Shown: positions 21,810-34,219 of the stretch, piece by piece | Numbering within the stretch: the first letter of the stretch is position 1 | Layout: each line of letters opens with the position of its first letter | Assembly (NCBI RefSeq): GCF_050947875.1 | Contig: NW_027460346.1 | Coordinates: 2,484,000-2,547,999 of the forward strand | DNA length: 64,000 nucleotides | Source: Dermacentor variabilis | Taxonomy: Eukaryota > Arthropoda > Arachnida > Ixodida > Ixodidae | Direction of reading: 5' to 3' | Translations under genes and position numbers: made by a program | Notes under the pieces: generated by a model | The model's input: only the letters and a program-made list of their open reading frames with translations | Told to the model about the DNA's origin: nothing | Database searches by the model: none

Positions 21810-22430
21810 GAAATACAGTGCCATGAAGGACCAACTATCGGTTTGACCATTTTTGTTCTGTATCTTGTCAAAACTAACTGAAAATGTAGCAACTAATTTG
21901 AAACTGTGTTACTACCCTCGCAAACAGCATGCATTCAGCATCCCCGTGGTTAAAGGTTGCATTGAAGGTGTCTTAAAAAGAAACAAACAAAAATCTTTAA
22001 TTCCCATCTGAAAAGTTATTGAATACGCAGTATGGTTCAGACAAATACTCTGTCACAGAAGAACTTTTCTATTGTGCAGATTGAGCTACGCGGTCATATT
22101 ACTTAAGCTTACCTGGTATATTAAGTTATAGATTTCAGCAATTCTGGAAAATGTCATCTTCATCAAGATGTCACTACTACATTCATCGGACATTGCGCTG
22201 CAAGACAAGAACAGTGTTTTAATTTCAGTACACTGTGTCATGCACCTACTAAATCGGGCTTTTTGTTCAGTTTTTCCTAGCGAACCTGATACCGAACTTC
22301 TTTATCCTCCCGTCAATCACTCGATCAGCCCGAAATAACGTTTGACGCTGTTTGTATTGCCAGAATTATCGATTCACTAACGCATCTTCCGGTGGTGCTC
22401 ACAGCATCAATGTGAAAGTACTGACGAATT
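21810..22430. other. Unassigned DNA
   Basis: No coding or repeat feature can be supported between the mariner relic and the next LINE relic. Confidence 0.35.
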
Positions 22431-24590
22431 CTAAAAATGTAACCAGTTTCATCCTGTCGCATACATTTCAGTGGTGTCTATCAAGTGGAGTGGTGCTTCG
22501 AGACTGGAAAGTGGGCATGGGTTAACCTCATCCAGGTACCACATCTTCATCCAAAAATTATCGTCCCATGTCTCTTTCAGGTGTCCGCTCAAAAGTAATG
22601 GAACATGTCTGTTCCTACATAGCTAAATTTCTAATGTCATTTAAGTGTTTTTGCAAAAATCAACAATGTTTCCAGTGTTTCTTCTGATACTCAACTTGCG
22701 CTGTTAACGTTAGCTTTAGTGCAACCACTTTATGAAAACGTATGGGTACATTTCCATCAAACAGCCGTGGCTTTAAAACTACTGTAAATGTACTGGTTGA
22801 TGCTCTCTTTCTTAACTTCAAAAAAGCTTTTTGCAGACTTCCTCATAAACAGCCATTTCTAAACTTTCGTGCATCAACCTTGAGCCTTCTGTTTTTGGAT
22901 GGATTTATAGCTTTCGAACTGCAGAAATTTTTTTGTGCTACTAATCGATCTTCTCCCCGAGTCCTGTTATTTCAGGCATGCCTGAGGGCATGGTCCTTGG
23001 CCCTTTGCCAAGGATTTTCCAGGTAACATTTCTTCAAGGATGAGACTCTTTGCAGGTGACTGCCACTTATTGTTCACTAAACAACACATATGTTCACTCC
23101 CTTCAATTTGGCCTTCATCAAATTAAAACTTTAATTGCTGGCAATACTGCTGAACGCCAAGATTTGTTGTTTACAACAGTGAAATTTCATCTGCAAATAC
23201 ATACAAACACCTAGCATTATTTGTCATCATATCTAACACGAGTTCTTCACATGATGCATGTGGTTTACGAAGCTAAACACATTCTTAATTGTCTCCGGTG
23301 TAACTGCTTATCAGGCATTAAAAGGAAACTTTAGTTTCGGGGCTCCTTTCTAAATACATGGGGAACGGAAGCATCATTTTTCTCAGCAGCCACAGTACTG
23401 ATATCTATGAAGTTTGTTGCATTTAAAAGAAAAAGTTAAAATCTAGTGATTGTAAAAAACTGATGTTTTATTTAGGCGGTCTATATTTTTCCCAAAAATT
23501 GTTGAGAATTGCAAGATTTCAAAAGCTAATGTATCAATTTTACAACTCTAACTCTGCAACGAAAAATGATTTCACAATTCGGTCAACTGCACCTGAACAA
23601 AGTGAACAAAATTGATGTAATGTAAACTGCTTTTAAATATAACACTTATTTGTTAGTAGGAATATTGCTAAACCCTCATAAACATTGTAACAATTTCACA
23701 ATAATCCATAAATTTATATTTCAAAGTTGTCCCTTTTTGATGCTCTAATAGATGCAGTTTGCAGAACTGGGATATCTGTTTTTGGCGCATAGTTACAGAT
23801 TTGTAAACTTCTTTCTATTTCTTAGACGTACCGAATTTCGGCATTAAAAAATATATTGAGGTCCTAAATCAATATTTTCCTTCTTACAGTCACTGTAATT
23901 TAATTTTCTCTGTCAGATATAATAAATTTTATTCAAATCAGTCCAGAGGTTGTCTCATCAAAGCATTTATGCATAACATAACAGTAGTTATGTTTACCTA
24001 TTACTTAATTGTGTAAAACCATTTATGCATTTTACATGTATTTGTATAACGAAAGCAGGTCTGAGCTGAAGCTTCCTCTTGGTGACACCTAAATTTGAAT
24101 CTGCGTGTGCTGGTTGCAACCTTCACTATTTTTACCTTGGCAAAACTTCAGAATCTCCCCAAAACCATGCAGCGGAATTTTTCTTAGATTACTTATGTAG
24201 ATCAATTGTGACCGAACTAAAGCCTCATGCTAATCTCAAGCCTTTCATCATGTCACAATTTAGCTCATCTTTGTCTGTCCAAGTTGTATCATGCGCCACC
24301 TCAAACTCTCGCCTTCAAGCAAGCCCATGGTGATTCAGATCACATGAACCACGAAAATGCTATGTACTTGCTGCCGATTTACTCCTCTATGTACCTTCAA
24401 TTTTTCATCGAGACATCACAAGATTAGAATAGCCTTTCCCCTGAGATTGTGTTCCACTCTAGTATCAGTGACTTCAAAGCAATGATCAAACAACTGAACA
24501 GCTTTTAATATTTCTGTAATAGTCAGCTCCTACCCATTGCAGAACCCATTCACTGTGACCTTTGAGGTATAGTAAGTAAATTTGTAAAGG
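22430..24590 (+). mobile_element. CR1-like LINE relic
   Basis: Plus-strand reverse-transcriptase landmarks survive in scattered frames. These are KNYRPMSLSG near 22550, LFLNFKKAF near 22808, GMVLGPLP near 22985, and SSRMRLFAGD near 23032, where the YADD-like box is degraded. The C terminus (QAHGDSDHMNHENAMYLLP, then SPEIVFHSSISDFK) is at 24317-24505. The end near 24560-24590 (CTTTGAGGTATAGTAAGTAAA) resembles the LINE 3' end at 2031. The copy is heavily mutated and non-functional. Confidence 0.65.
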
Positions 24591-24599
24591 GAGATGAAA

Positions 24600-26830
24600 C
24601 TGGTCCTCAGCAGCGGTGACCTCCACATTTTTATTAAGTGAAGTTTTCTTTGCTCCTTCTCCACACTTTGCAGCTAAAGAGAAAGGAAGAAAAAGTCAGC
24701 AAGAGAAGCTGCCAAGTGGGGAGGAAGAAGTCAAATTAACAGAATAGGTACAAAGTGTGCATTGAGATAGAAAGAAAGAAGCCTGGAATAAGCATTGGGT
24801 AGAACAAGAATGACATTATTATGATGCAAAATGTTCAGAACAGAACATTTGCTGGCTTATAGACATTCAGTGGAATGACGACGCTTGGTAGCCATGGGCA
24901 GCTAAGGGCTTAGCAGACATTACACCTAAAAGCAGTAACTGCAACGTTGACATGTGGCAGCCTCAGCAGTGAGGAATGTTGTAATCTTTTTAAAATCAAC
25001 GAGCACACCACTTCTGATCATTGTGCTATGTTAACATTGCCGTTACTAAAACGCACTCAAGAAAATATGAGGCACTAATTCGTTTGGTGCGTTGCCTGGA
25101 GTCATGATACGATGCCCATACAGCCATCTGAAGCGGCTTAGTTGGAGCCACATTGCCGATTATGAAACTGACGTTAGCTTTTGGTATAGTATGTAGTAGC
25201 TAACTCAAGAATGTAGGGTGTGCATTTGCATTGCTGCGACACATTGTGCTTGCCCTGTGTGTAAGTGATGCATGCAGTGCTAACACACGCAAGGGCAGTG
25301 GGGCTTACAGGAAAATGGCCGTGCTCGCCAAAGCAGGTGCCGCCGGGTTTGTATCTATCAAGTTGTCATCCTGCACTGTTTGGCCCATTTGTTCCAAACT
25401 GATGCTTGTATATGCTTTAGATTTGTATTCTGATGCTTTGACAGTAAAGTACTAGCGAAGCCTGTGGGCTGTTTTCTTGATCTGTTCTTGATTGTTCCAT
25501 TGCTTTAGGCTTAACAAGAGAGAGGCTTTACTAGCTGAACGTGGCCTCCAAGATTTGACATGCGCGGCAAGCCACGCATGTGCTGCCCAATTTCAGAGGC
25601 CATAGACTACGAATGTTTTCTTCTACTTTGTATTTTGTGTAGATCATGCCACAGTGCAGATTTTGTGATCATTATTAGTATCTGCAAAAAAGCACAGTAT
25701 GGTCAGATACAGACAGATACAGCATTAGGTGGGATTGACATTTGGTGTGCATTTGGCTTACTGCTACTTTGTGAAATTTTACATCCAGGTAGTGTCACAG
25801 TGGGTTGCGTTTGCATTCTGCTCTGTTGCACTGTTTCAAAAGTCTTGTTCGTGCCATGATTTGCAGTGTACGAAAGCATTAGTGCTTGCTTCACCCACTA
25901 ACCTAATGCAAGTGTTTTATGCTGTAATAAAACTGAATTATTGATACATAACGTAAATAAACTGTCTTATGAGTTGTGGAAGTGATGTGCAGTGCAATAC
26001 AGTGGACACGTGCGTTGCCTCCACATTGAAACATTTACGTGATTGTGTTATATTTGCATAAACATTGCACTGCATTTGTGTCGCTTTATATAAATATTTG
26101 CACCATTAGCATTACATTTCCATAATATTTCCTTTAAGCTTTCCATAAACATCAAAGAAAGCTATCGCCGATTCCCATAAATGTGTGTACGGTTTTTTTC
26201 TTGACAATAAGTTTTTTTAAAACTAAGCATGGGGTTCAGTGTTCCACCAAGAAAAGGAGCAACATATGTTTTCATAAAAATTAAAGATGTTATCTGGACA
26301 TGCCTCGCCAGTGTTACGTGGAATTATCCTGGTACTGTTGCGTGGCAGAGAGGGTGTCAGCACGGTCCGTGACATTTTGTTACACTCTGGTAATCGCACT
26401 ACGCTCTGCATGTGGCGACATGGCAGTGCTGTTCATGGGGTTTGGAGCATTTCTGTAGTTCACACTGAGATTCTCAACATTGCCATATGGCGAGGGAAGA
26501 GTTCACTGCTGCTGTCATCTCGGTTGTTTCCTCAGGCCTGCATGCCTTGTGCAAGTATGGCTTTATGTGCCGAAGATCTCTGTAATGGAGTAATAAGAGC
26601 CAACACTAAAAGTAATGCAAGCAGTAGATTTCTTTGTATGTATAGAAATGTTAGCCAAGGTTCCTGGCATTTTCTCAAAGTTGTAAAGAAAGCTGTTAAG
26701 TGCATGCACTAGTTCTAATTCTGTGAGTTTAGGCATTGCTTGTGAGCCTTAGTAAGTGTACAGGGAATGTTGCAGAGCAAGAAGAGGGTAACACGTAAAT
26801 ACTTTTTCTTTTCACGTATCTTGTTGCCTG
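24600..26830. other. Unassigned; possible terminal exon near 25.5 kb
   Basis: No repeat is recognised. At 25501-25508 an acceptor-like TTGCTTTAG precedes an open stretch of about 34 codons to a TAG near 25607. AATAAA-type signals follow at about 25927 and 25954. This could be a terminal exon, conceivably of the ZYG11/ZER1-like gene if its last donor at 7431 is used. The predicted residues have no recognised similarity, so I do not call a CDS. Confidence 0.3.
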
Positions 26831-26831
26831 C

Positions 26832-27048
26832 CGCAGTAGCCCAGGGGCTGTGGTGTTTTGCCACTGAGCACGAGGTCACGGGTTCCAGTTCCGTCCTCGG
26901 TGGTCGCATTCTGACGTGGAATGCGAAAATGCTCAGGTGCATGTTAAAGAACAGAAGGTGGTCAAAATTAATCCGGAGCCCTCCACCATGACATCGCTTA
27001 TAATCTGCTGTGTAGTTCCAGGTCGTTAAACCCCACAGTTTATTCTTT
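26832..27048 (+). mobile_element. Ruka-type SINE
   Basis: This is a plus-strand tRNA-headed SINE. An A-box-like segment (GTAGCCCAGGGGCTGTGGTG) and a B-box-like one (GGGTTCCAGTTCC) form the head. The family-specific body follows: GGTCGCATT, GCGAAAATGCTCAGGTGC, GTTAAAGAACAGAAGGTGGT, CGTTAAACCCCA. Several substitutions relative to the younger copy at 47724 mark it as older. Confidence 0.85.
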
Positions 27049-27059
27049 ATTGTACATAT

Positions 27060-28695
27060 CGCAGGAAAATCCACAGCCACTTGTGACAATATATTGTGCT
27101 TGAAGTTTGAGTAATTATGCAGCAAGCAGTGTTTTCTATGCTGCATATAAGAATAATGACTGGTGTCTGCTGAAACATTGTTTGTGAAAGACCATAAACG
27201 CTTAGTTATGGTTAACACTGTTTCTAGTTCTGGTCCATTCACTGTTTTGGCCAAAAGTACAGTGACACTGAGCCCAGGACAAACAATGCACTCAGTCAGA
27301 GCGCTAAAAATATGCCAGATTTTTGTTGCTGTTTTTCAGCAGTGTGATTGCAAAAAAGGAAATGTATAACAAAGTGATTGTATGGAATTTCTTAAAATTA
27401 CCCTGTTAATAGTTATTGAATATGCCAATGTAGTCTCATTTAATGCAGTCGCACTCTTAATATCTGGATAGAGAACTTTTTTTTTTGCGACGAGTCGATA
27501 CACAAAAGACATCAAGAACCCTTTATGTGTGTGTGTGGGCCTAAGTATTCAGTGCAAATACATTCTCAGTGACAATACTTGAGGGAAAATGGACAACACA
27601 ATTGCGAAACTACGGAGATATCCTTAAGTATTCTGTAAAAAAATTCTTACTCTTCATGTTGCATCATGTCCCATCAGTCACCTTCAGTCTTATCTACATA
27701 TTCTTTAGTTATATATACTCTGCGGTTGCTCCTTTATTGTCTGGAATGCAATGGCATGCCCAGGCGCACATCTTAACATGAAAAATCCGGAGGGAGCAAT
27801 GTCAAAGTAAGGAAATGAACACAAGATTGATGAATATTTTTGTGGAATGGAAGCCCTAAAAGTTGTAAGAATTTTTCAAGTGACCACTGACACGTGCTTT
27901 ATTTGAGGCAGTATCTCACTTCAACTTACTTCGTTATAAAAAATGTTCGAGTCCTGATTATTTTGGTTAACTTGACTCAACAGAAAATTTATATGGTATT
28001 AACACAAACTGTAACATTGAATAAAAGCAGCACAATTTGGTACACTTGTATCATCACATTTATGATTGTCTGCAATTAGTTAGGGAAAATGCCAACTGGA
28101 GATCCAAATATCTTGCAAAATTCCTAGATGTGGCCAGAAGGTATGAAAAAAAAAAACTAAAGTGAGGGGTAAATAGGAAATAATTTTAAATTCGGTTCGC
28201 TTATGAGCTAGCTGCCTCTATTTCCAATCACTGTGGTTATTTTTTTATCTACGATCTCTACATATGTTCTTCACCTTGTGGCAGCAGACCTGTGGCCCTT
28301 GTTTTGTCTTGCAATTTATTTGCAGTGGTGTTGCTACAAGCTGCTACAACAATGCACCCTCTTGTCATTTACAGCAACCAGACTGAGCATGGCGATTCAA
28401 TGTTCCTGGAAGAAGAGACTGCGTGACAGAGAGCCCCTGCGTTGGGTCGCCAAAAAGATTTGCAATAAACGCTGCTGCAGCGAGTCGCAGCGTCTTCGCG
28501 CCATATGTGTTCTCTTCAATGGCACCCCTGTTTTCTTTGGAGAAAGGAGCCCCATGTATGCTTCATGTGCAAATTGTGACAGCGCTGTTCTGCCTTTTCA
28601 TGCGCACTGCTAGAATAGGCGGTAATTACTCATAAGAAATCGCAGTATTCAAGTGGTCACGATCAACTAATTACTCCCTTACTGCATGGTGTTCA
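27060..28695. other. Unassigned DNA
   Basis: Several open frames up to 126 codons (28233-28613, plus strand) have no recognised domain. No repeat structure can be supported. Confidence 0.35.
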
Positions 28696-28698
28696 CAC

Positions 28699-29286
28699 AG
28701 GCTGTCCCAGCCAGCTATTGTGCATCATATTTAAAAAAAAAAAAGACTGGTCATTCTCCATTAAGATAACAAAGTGCATATTCACAGTAGAGCAGCTGTC
28801 ATTTGTTCATGTCACTCAACTTATTAATTGCAATTAACTAATTTTATAATTACTGCTCTGAATGGCATGTTTTGGGCCAGGTAATTTTGCCCTATTATTT
28901 CCATCTGATAAAGGCCTCAAAAAATTAAAAATATTGTGTGACTAACCGCCCGTCCCCATTAAAAAGCAGCAGCGCCCTCAAACACGCTCCGCAGGAGTTG
29001 GCGAGTGCACTTTTTCCACAACATATCAACCACCAGTTATCGCACTCTTATCAGCACCAAGGTTGTGGGTGCAGCACACCAGATAATGTGCTAGCTGTAA
29101 TGAAAAAATTAATTTTAAATTCAGTAGTTAGAAAATTACCTAATTGTAATTATTAAATTGAATGAAATCATCAAAAATACTGGTGGCTACTCAACTTTGA
29201 AGAATATGCACTTGATTAGGTAATCTTCGCCGAGAATGGCCAGTTTCTTTTTTTAAATGCGATGCCTGATAGCTGGGACACCCTGT
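28699..29286. mobile_element. MITE with TGTCCCAGC ends
   Basis: The left end ACAGGCTGTCCCAGCCAGC...TTTAAAAAA is an imperfect inverted copy of the right end TTTTTTAAA...GCTGGGACACCCTGT. Similarity covers about 40 bp. The interior is AT-rich at its edges with no transposase. A clean target duplication is not visible. Confidence 0.6.
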
Positions 29287-29289
29287 ATA

Positions 29290-30590
29290 TGATACACCTA
29301 GAACTTCTAGGCAATGAAATCGAAAAGAAAGTCCTCCATATTCTCGGGAAATGAATGTCCTGTCTAGCAATAAAATACAGAGTGACTTTAGCACTGAATG
29401 TACTTGTTTGGTTCCTTCAAAATATGTATGGTGGCAGCTCGTCACGCAATATGCAAAAAGTTAGTAAATAAACAGGTTATTTTCAAAATTTATACACTTA
29501 AAATTAGTGTGAAATAGTTATTAGGGTGTTTGTTTACTATTTATTAGTCTAATGTGATATGATTATTTAACCCATTCAGGTGGTCATGCGATGCACGAAT
29601 TAATTGCTGTATCGTATATGATACACAACATGTAGTTATGGGCTGTTTTGTGGATAAGATTTGGCTTGGTTTGGTGCCTGTAGTTGTAGCACAACCCACT
29701 ACGGGGGATTGGCCATGAATTGGGCGGTAGTGGGTCGAAAAAGAATAAATACCTAAATAGGTTTTTCTTTCTTTTTTTTTTTACTGAACATGAGATATTA
29801 GCAGAGGTTTGTTTCCTTGCGAAAGAAGAAATTTGGTGGAGAATATAACTCTTGTATGGGTTATACTCTCTTGTAGCACCATTAGTGCTATAGCATAGGT
29901 AAGAAAATTAGAATTGCTGCTGTGTTTACATGGCAGAAAGTATAGGGCCTGCCCTGTTCCAAGAGCTATAATAATGAAGGGTACAGTAATTATTTGCAAC
30001 AATTCTAATTCAGAAACCTAGTAGTTTCACCACACATTACACATAGCATTCCCCCTCCCCTCCTCCCATTTTCACCGAATTAGAACTTGATGTCTTCTTC
30101 AACTATCTGGGGGCTCCCCAGAAAAATTGCAGATAACAGTATTACAACAGTTTGAAGTGCTTTAATATGTAACTTTCTACAAAGACTGTTATTAACCTGC
30201 ACAGATTAAACACTTATCATTTGTGACCGGCAACATCAGTCCTAGTTCAAGGAAATATAAACAGCATGCCTAGTATGGTTCACCAAGGAGACTGGTAAAA
30301 CCAACTGTATACCCACCTCGTATGGTGCATAAAAATTGTAAAAGGACGAGTATTCAGTAATTATTTTTGGAGTGTGTAATTAACCTACATATTCCAAACT
30401 TTCGGTACACATCACCCATAGAGTGGACCTTGTTTCTTCTAAATATAATATCTGTGCCATTCTTGGTCCACCCAGGGATGTGCGGAAACTTTTACTTACA
30501 GTTAGTACCTCTAAACAAACTGAAAACAAGGGCTTAGCAATTTTCATTTACCCCCTAATCAACCAACCACTTCACAATTTGCCTGCATAT
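29290..30590. other. Unassigned flank of gypsy element
   Basis: AT-rich sequence without a recognised gene. It is host or older repeat DNA at the 3' end of the reverse-strand gypsy element. Confidence 0.35.
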
Positions 30591-30760
30591 TGTTACGCGA
30601 ACAAAGGATTAAGACTGCATTATTTACAAAGTATATTTACAAAGGGTGACTGCAGCGCTGGCCAGTTCAGCCGACAGCTCAAGAGCCAGAGAGTGTTCAT
30701 CGTCTTTGTCGGGGCGCCCGCGTGCATCGGCCACAAGAAACACTCAACATGCATGTATCA
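30591..30760 (-). mobile_element. 3' LTR of the gypsy element (family B)
   Basis: On the plus strand this is TGTTACGCGAAC...GCATGTATCA, 170 bp. In the element's sense direction it therefore begins TGATACATGC and ends GCGTAACA. The G-rich stretch CCACCGGGGGTAA on the sense strand immediately before the LTR is at the expected polypurine-tract position (30761-30773). Two further copies lie at 44433-44600 and 57461-58048. No matching copy is found beyond the gag end near 35.6 kb. Confidence 0.85.
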
Positions 30761-30996
30761 TTACCCCCGGTGGCAGAAGCACCGTCCCGGGGCGTCTAAA
30801 TATCAGTGATAACAGAAGAGTAATATGGCTTGAGGCGTGCGACATGCACAACCTCAGTAGAATTCAGGGCAGATGAGGCACTGGTACTGACTAGAGCGAT
30901 TTCATAGGTAACTGGAGTCACGGCCCGCAGCACTCGATATGGGCCTGTGTACCGAGACAGGAGTTTTTCTGACAGGCCAACGTGATGAGTCGGGGA

Positions 30997-31842
30997 TCAC
31001 AGGAGTACCAGAGATCCAGACGCAAAGTGGACGTCTCTGTGTTGGCAATCGTACAAGCGGCGTTGCTTGTCTTGGGAGGTCAGGAGGCGAGCGCGGGCAA
31101 TTTCGCTTGCTTGGGCTACCCTGGTGATGGCGTCAAGTGCATACTCGCTGGTCTCTGCTGCGGCGGATAGAAGGGATGCGTCCAGTGGCAGTGTGAGTTC
31201 TCCGCCAAACAGCAGAAAGAATGGGGAATAACCGGCAGTGTCGAGACGCGAAGAATCATATGCAAAAGTGACATAAGGTAGGGCAAGGTCCAAATCAGTA
31301 TGGTTGGACGAGACGTACTTTGCAAGCATGTCTGTTAAGGTGCGATTCAGACACTCAGCGAGACCATCGGTCTGCGGATGGTAAGACGTAGTCAGCTTGT
31401 GCTTGGCGCAGCAAGACTGCAAGATGTCAGCGATGACTTGAGAAAGAAATGTTCGACTACGGTCTGTGAGCAGTTGGTGTGGAGCACCATGCTGCAGAAT
31501 CATGTCGCGTAAAAGAAAATCGCCGACATCTGTGGCACAGCTTGTTGGAAGCGCTCTGGTGATGGCGTAGCGCGTGGCATAATCTGTCACCACAGCGACC
31601 CACTTGTTTCCAGACGTGGACAGCGGGAAAGGGCCAAGTAAGTCCAAGCCTACGCGACAGAACGGCTCCGAAGGAATGACGAGCAGTTGAAGGCACCCGG
31701 CCGGGAGCGTCGATGGTATTTTTCGGCAATGGCATTTTTCGCACTCCGAAATGTACTTCCGGACGGAGCGGGCAAGGCCTGGCCAAAAGAAGCGTCGGTG
31801 GATCCGGTCGTAGGTGCGGGAGACGTCAAGGTGACCTGCCAT
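30997..31842 (-). pseudogene. Gypsy pol: integrase
   Basis: This reverse-strand open frame of 281 codons covers the integrase. The zinc-binding region comes first (GHLDVSRTYDRI, then CEKCHCRK). The catalytic core follows, with the first D in VGLDLLGPFP, the second in LLTDRSRTF and the E in GLAECLNRTL, so the D-D-E set is visible. Integrase inserts the reverse-transcribed copy into the genome. The N-terminal join to the RT-RNase H frame is broken by a frameshift near 31.85 kb. The frame ends early at GSLVLL, so the C-terminal domain is cut. The element is not competent as it stands. Confidence 0.9.
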
Positions 31843-31849
31843 TGGTAAA

Positions 31850-33724
31850 TTGTGAAGTTCTTGGAGAACTGCTCACCGGAGGTGCTTAGGAATGATGAGA
31901 AGTAGGGCAGGACCATCGGGGCGTACATTGTAGTGGTATAATACACCATCCCGGAGAACAAACAGGTGAAGGGACGAATCGGAAAGCGAATATCCAAGCC
32001 ATCAATGATGGCACGCAAAGTGGCTTCACCGCGTTGCTCGTCAGCAATGTGTAGCAGCTGAGAAACAGAGAAAACGCATGCGTTGGTATCGGGGTCAGGG
32101 TCAGCGGGTGGTTCGTCCACTGGATAGCATGATAAACAGTTTGCGTCTTGATGTAATCGGCCCGACTTGTACACTACTGCATAGGAATATTTTTGTAGCT
32201 GCAGAGCCCGGTGACCAAGCCGGCCAGTAGAATCCCTGAGTGAGGAAAGCCAGCAGAGCGCGTGGTGGTCGGCGATTACAGAGAAGTGCATGCCATACAA
32301 GTATGGGTGGAATTTGGAAACCGCCCAGATGAGAGCCAGGCATTCACGATCTGTAATCGAATAGTTGCGCTCCGCTGCTGTGAGGAGGCGGCTAGCGTAT
32401 GCGATAACGCAATCTTGACCCTGTTGGCGCTGGGCTAAGATTGCTTCAATACCGTGACCACTGGCATTGGTATGCCCCTCTCTAGGAGAGGACAGGTCGA
32501 AGTGGTCCAGTATAGGTGGCGTGGTGAGAATGCTGGTGAGGTGGGTAAACGCGGCAGTTTGAGTGGGGCCCCACGTAAACGGCACGTCCTTCTTCAGAAG
32601 ATCAGTAAGGGGTCGGGCAATCACTGCGAAGTCTTTAACGAAGCGTCGGAAGCAGGAGCAGAGTCCTACAAAACTTCGGATGTCTTTGACAGACTGAGGT
32701 ACAGGAAAAGATGTGACAGCATGAATTTTCTCCGGGTCTGGTTGAATACCTGAAGCGTCGACGAGGTGGCCCAGCACTGTAATCTGCTGACGACCGAAGT
32801 GACACTTCAAGGAATTTAGTTGGAGCCCAGCCTCACGGAAGACTTAAAGAATAGCTGATAAGCGCTCAAGGTGCGTCTGAAATGCAGGCTAAAATACGAG
32901 AACGTCATCTAGGTAGCAGAGGCATGTTGACCATTTTAACCCTTGAAGCAATGAGTCCATCATACGTTCGAACGTTGCTGGGGCGTTGCATAGACCGAAT
33001 GGCATAACTTTGAATTGATATAGACCATCAGGAGTGACGGAATGCAGTCTTGGTCTTTTTCACCCACAGAAATCTGCCAATAAGCAGATTGCAGGTCTAT
33101 TGATGAAAAGTTGTTGGCACCGTGGAGACAATCGAGGGCGTCGTCAATGCGAGGCAAGGTAATGCGGTTTAGATTATGATAATCTACGCAGAAACGCCAT
33201 GTGCCATCTTTCTTTTTAACAAGCGCCACGGGCGACGCCCAAGGGCTTGACGAAGGTTCTACAATGCCTTTGGCAAACATCTTGTTCACTTCATGTGGAA
33301 TAACCTTACGTTCAGAAGCAGCAGCTCGATATGGCCGGCGATGAATAGGCCTGGCATCACCAGTATTTATGTGATGCTTAACAATTGAAGTCTGGCCCAA
33401 TTGGTGATTGCTGACGTCGAAGAAGTCGTGGTAGGAAACCAAAAGGCGACACAGAGCTGCTGCTTGTTCAGGCAATAGGTCCGCAGCAATCGTGGGACGA
33501 AATGTTGTGTCATGGCAAATAGCATCCTGTGGACATGGTGAAGAATCGGAGCAGGCGTCTACAGAAAACGTCGGGACGTGGTCATCTCCGATAGTGCGGA
33601 CCGTTGCAACCGACATGCCTTTGGGGAGAACTTCCTTTGTCAGGCCAAAATTAATGACAGGGAGGCACGTCCGGTTATCGGCGACGGTGACGACTGAGTG
33701 GGGCACAGTGATATTGCACATCAA
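31850..33724 (-). pseudogene. Gypsy pol: reverse transcriptase and RNase H
   Basis: Reverse strand. The part at 33724-32960 carries the start of RT (RFCVDYHNLNRIT, then FSSIDLQSAYWQI with the first catalytic aspartate). The catalytic YLDDVLVF box lies near 32890-32915 in another frame. From 32810 the frame continues with QQITVLGHLVDASGIQ, SVKDIRSFVGLCS and the RNase H region (VIAYASRLLTAAERNYS, then DRECLALIWAV). At least two frameshifts separate these parts, so no single polyprotein can be made. Motif order (RT, RNase H, integrase) is that of Ty3/gypsy and not of Copia elements. Confidence 0.9.
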
Positions 33725-33884
33725 AAGGACATCAGGAACAGGTGTGGTGGCGTAATCACCATTGGGAACAGGGAAAGACTATACCAAATCGACGAAAATC
33801 AAGGCTTTAGGCGGCAGGCGGACGAAGGCGGTCGTACTAAAGTTGTTCGGCAGTTTAGCACGAATATGCACGAGTAGAGGAAGT

Positions 33885-34175
33885 TCAAGGCAAAGCGGTA
33901 CTGGCAGAACAGTCTATCAAAGCTGAATGCGCCATAAGAAAGTCGAGTCCGAGGATTAGGTCATGGGGACAATTGGTCAGCACTGTAAAAAGAACAGGAA
34001 CGTGGCGGTCGGCGACACTCATACGGGAAGTACATATTCCAGAGACGTCAACAGTGCTGCCATCGGCCACGCATACGGCTCGAGTAGTAGGAGGCGCGAG
34101 AACCTTCCTCAGTCGACGACGGAAGTTACAACTCATTATGGACACCTGGGCTCCAGTATCAACGCCGTCAAAGGG
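33885..34175 (-). pseudogene. Gypsy protease
   Basis: The reverse strand at about 34170-34140 reads VDTGAQVSIM, the aspartyl protease active site (DTGA). LILGLDFLMAHSALID at about 33950-33905 is the second conserved protease segment. It lies upstream of RT in sense order, as expected. The frame is not continuous with gag or RT. Confidence 0.8.
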
Positions 34176-34219
34176 ACACCATCGATGTGAACATCAAGTA
34201 AGTTCTGGTTCGTTGGGAG

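Noticed and set aside
31850..33724. Gypsy pol as a working polyprotein
   Set aside because: Motifs are intact piecewise but frames change at least twice and the 5' LTR is missing.
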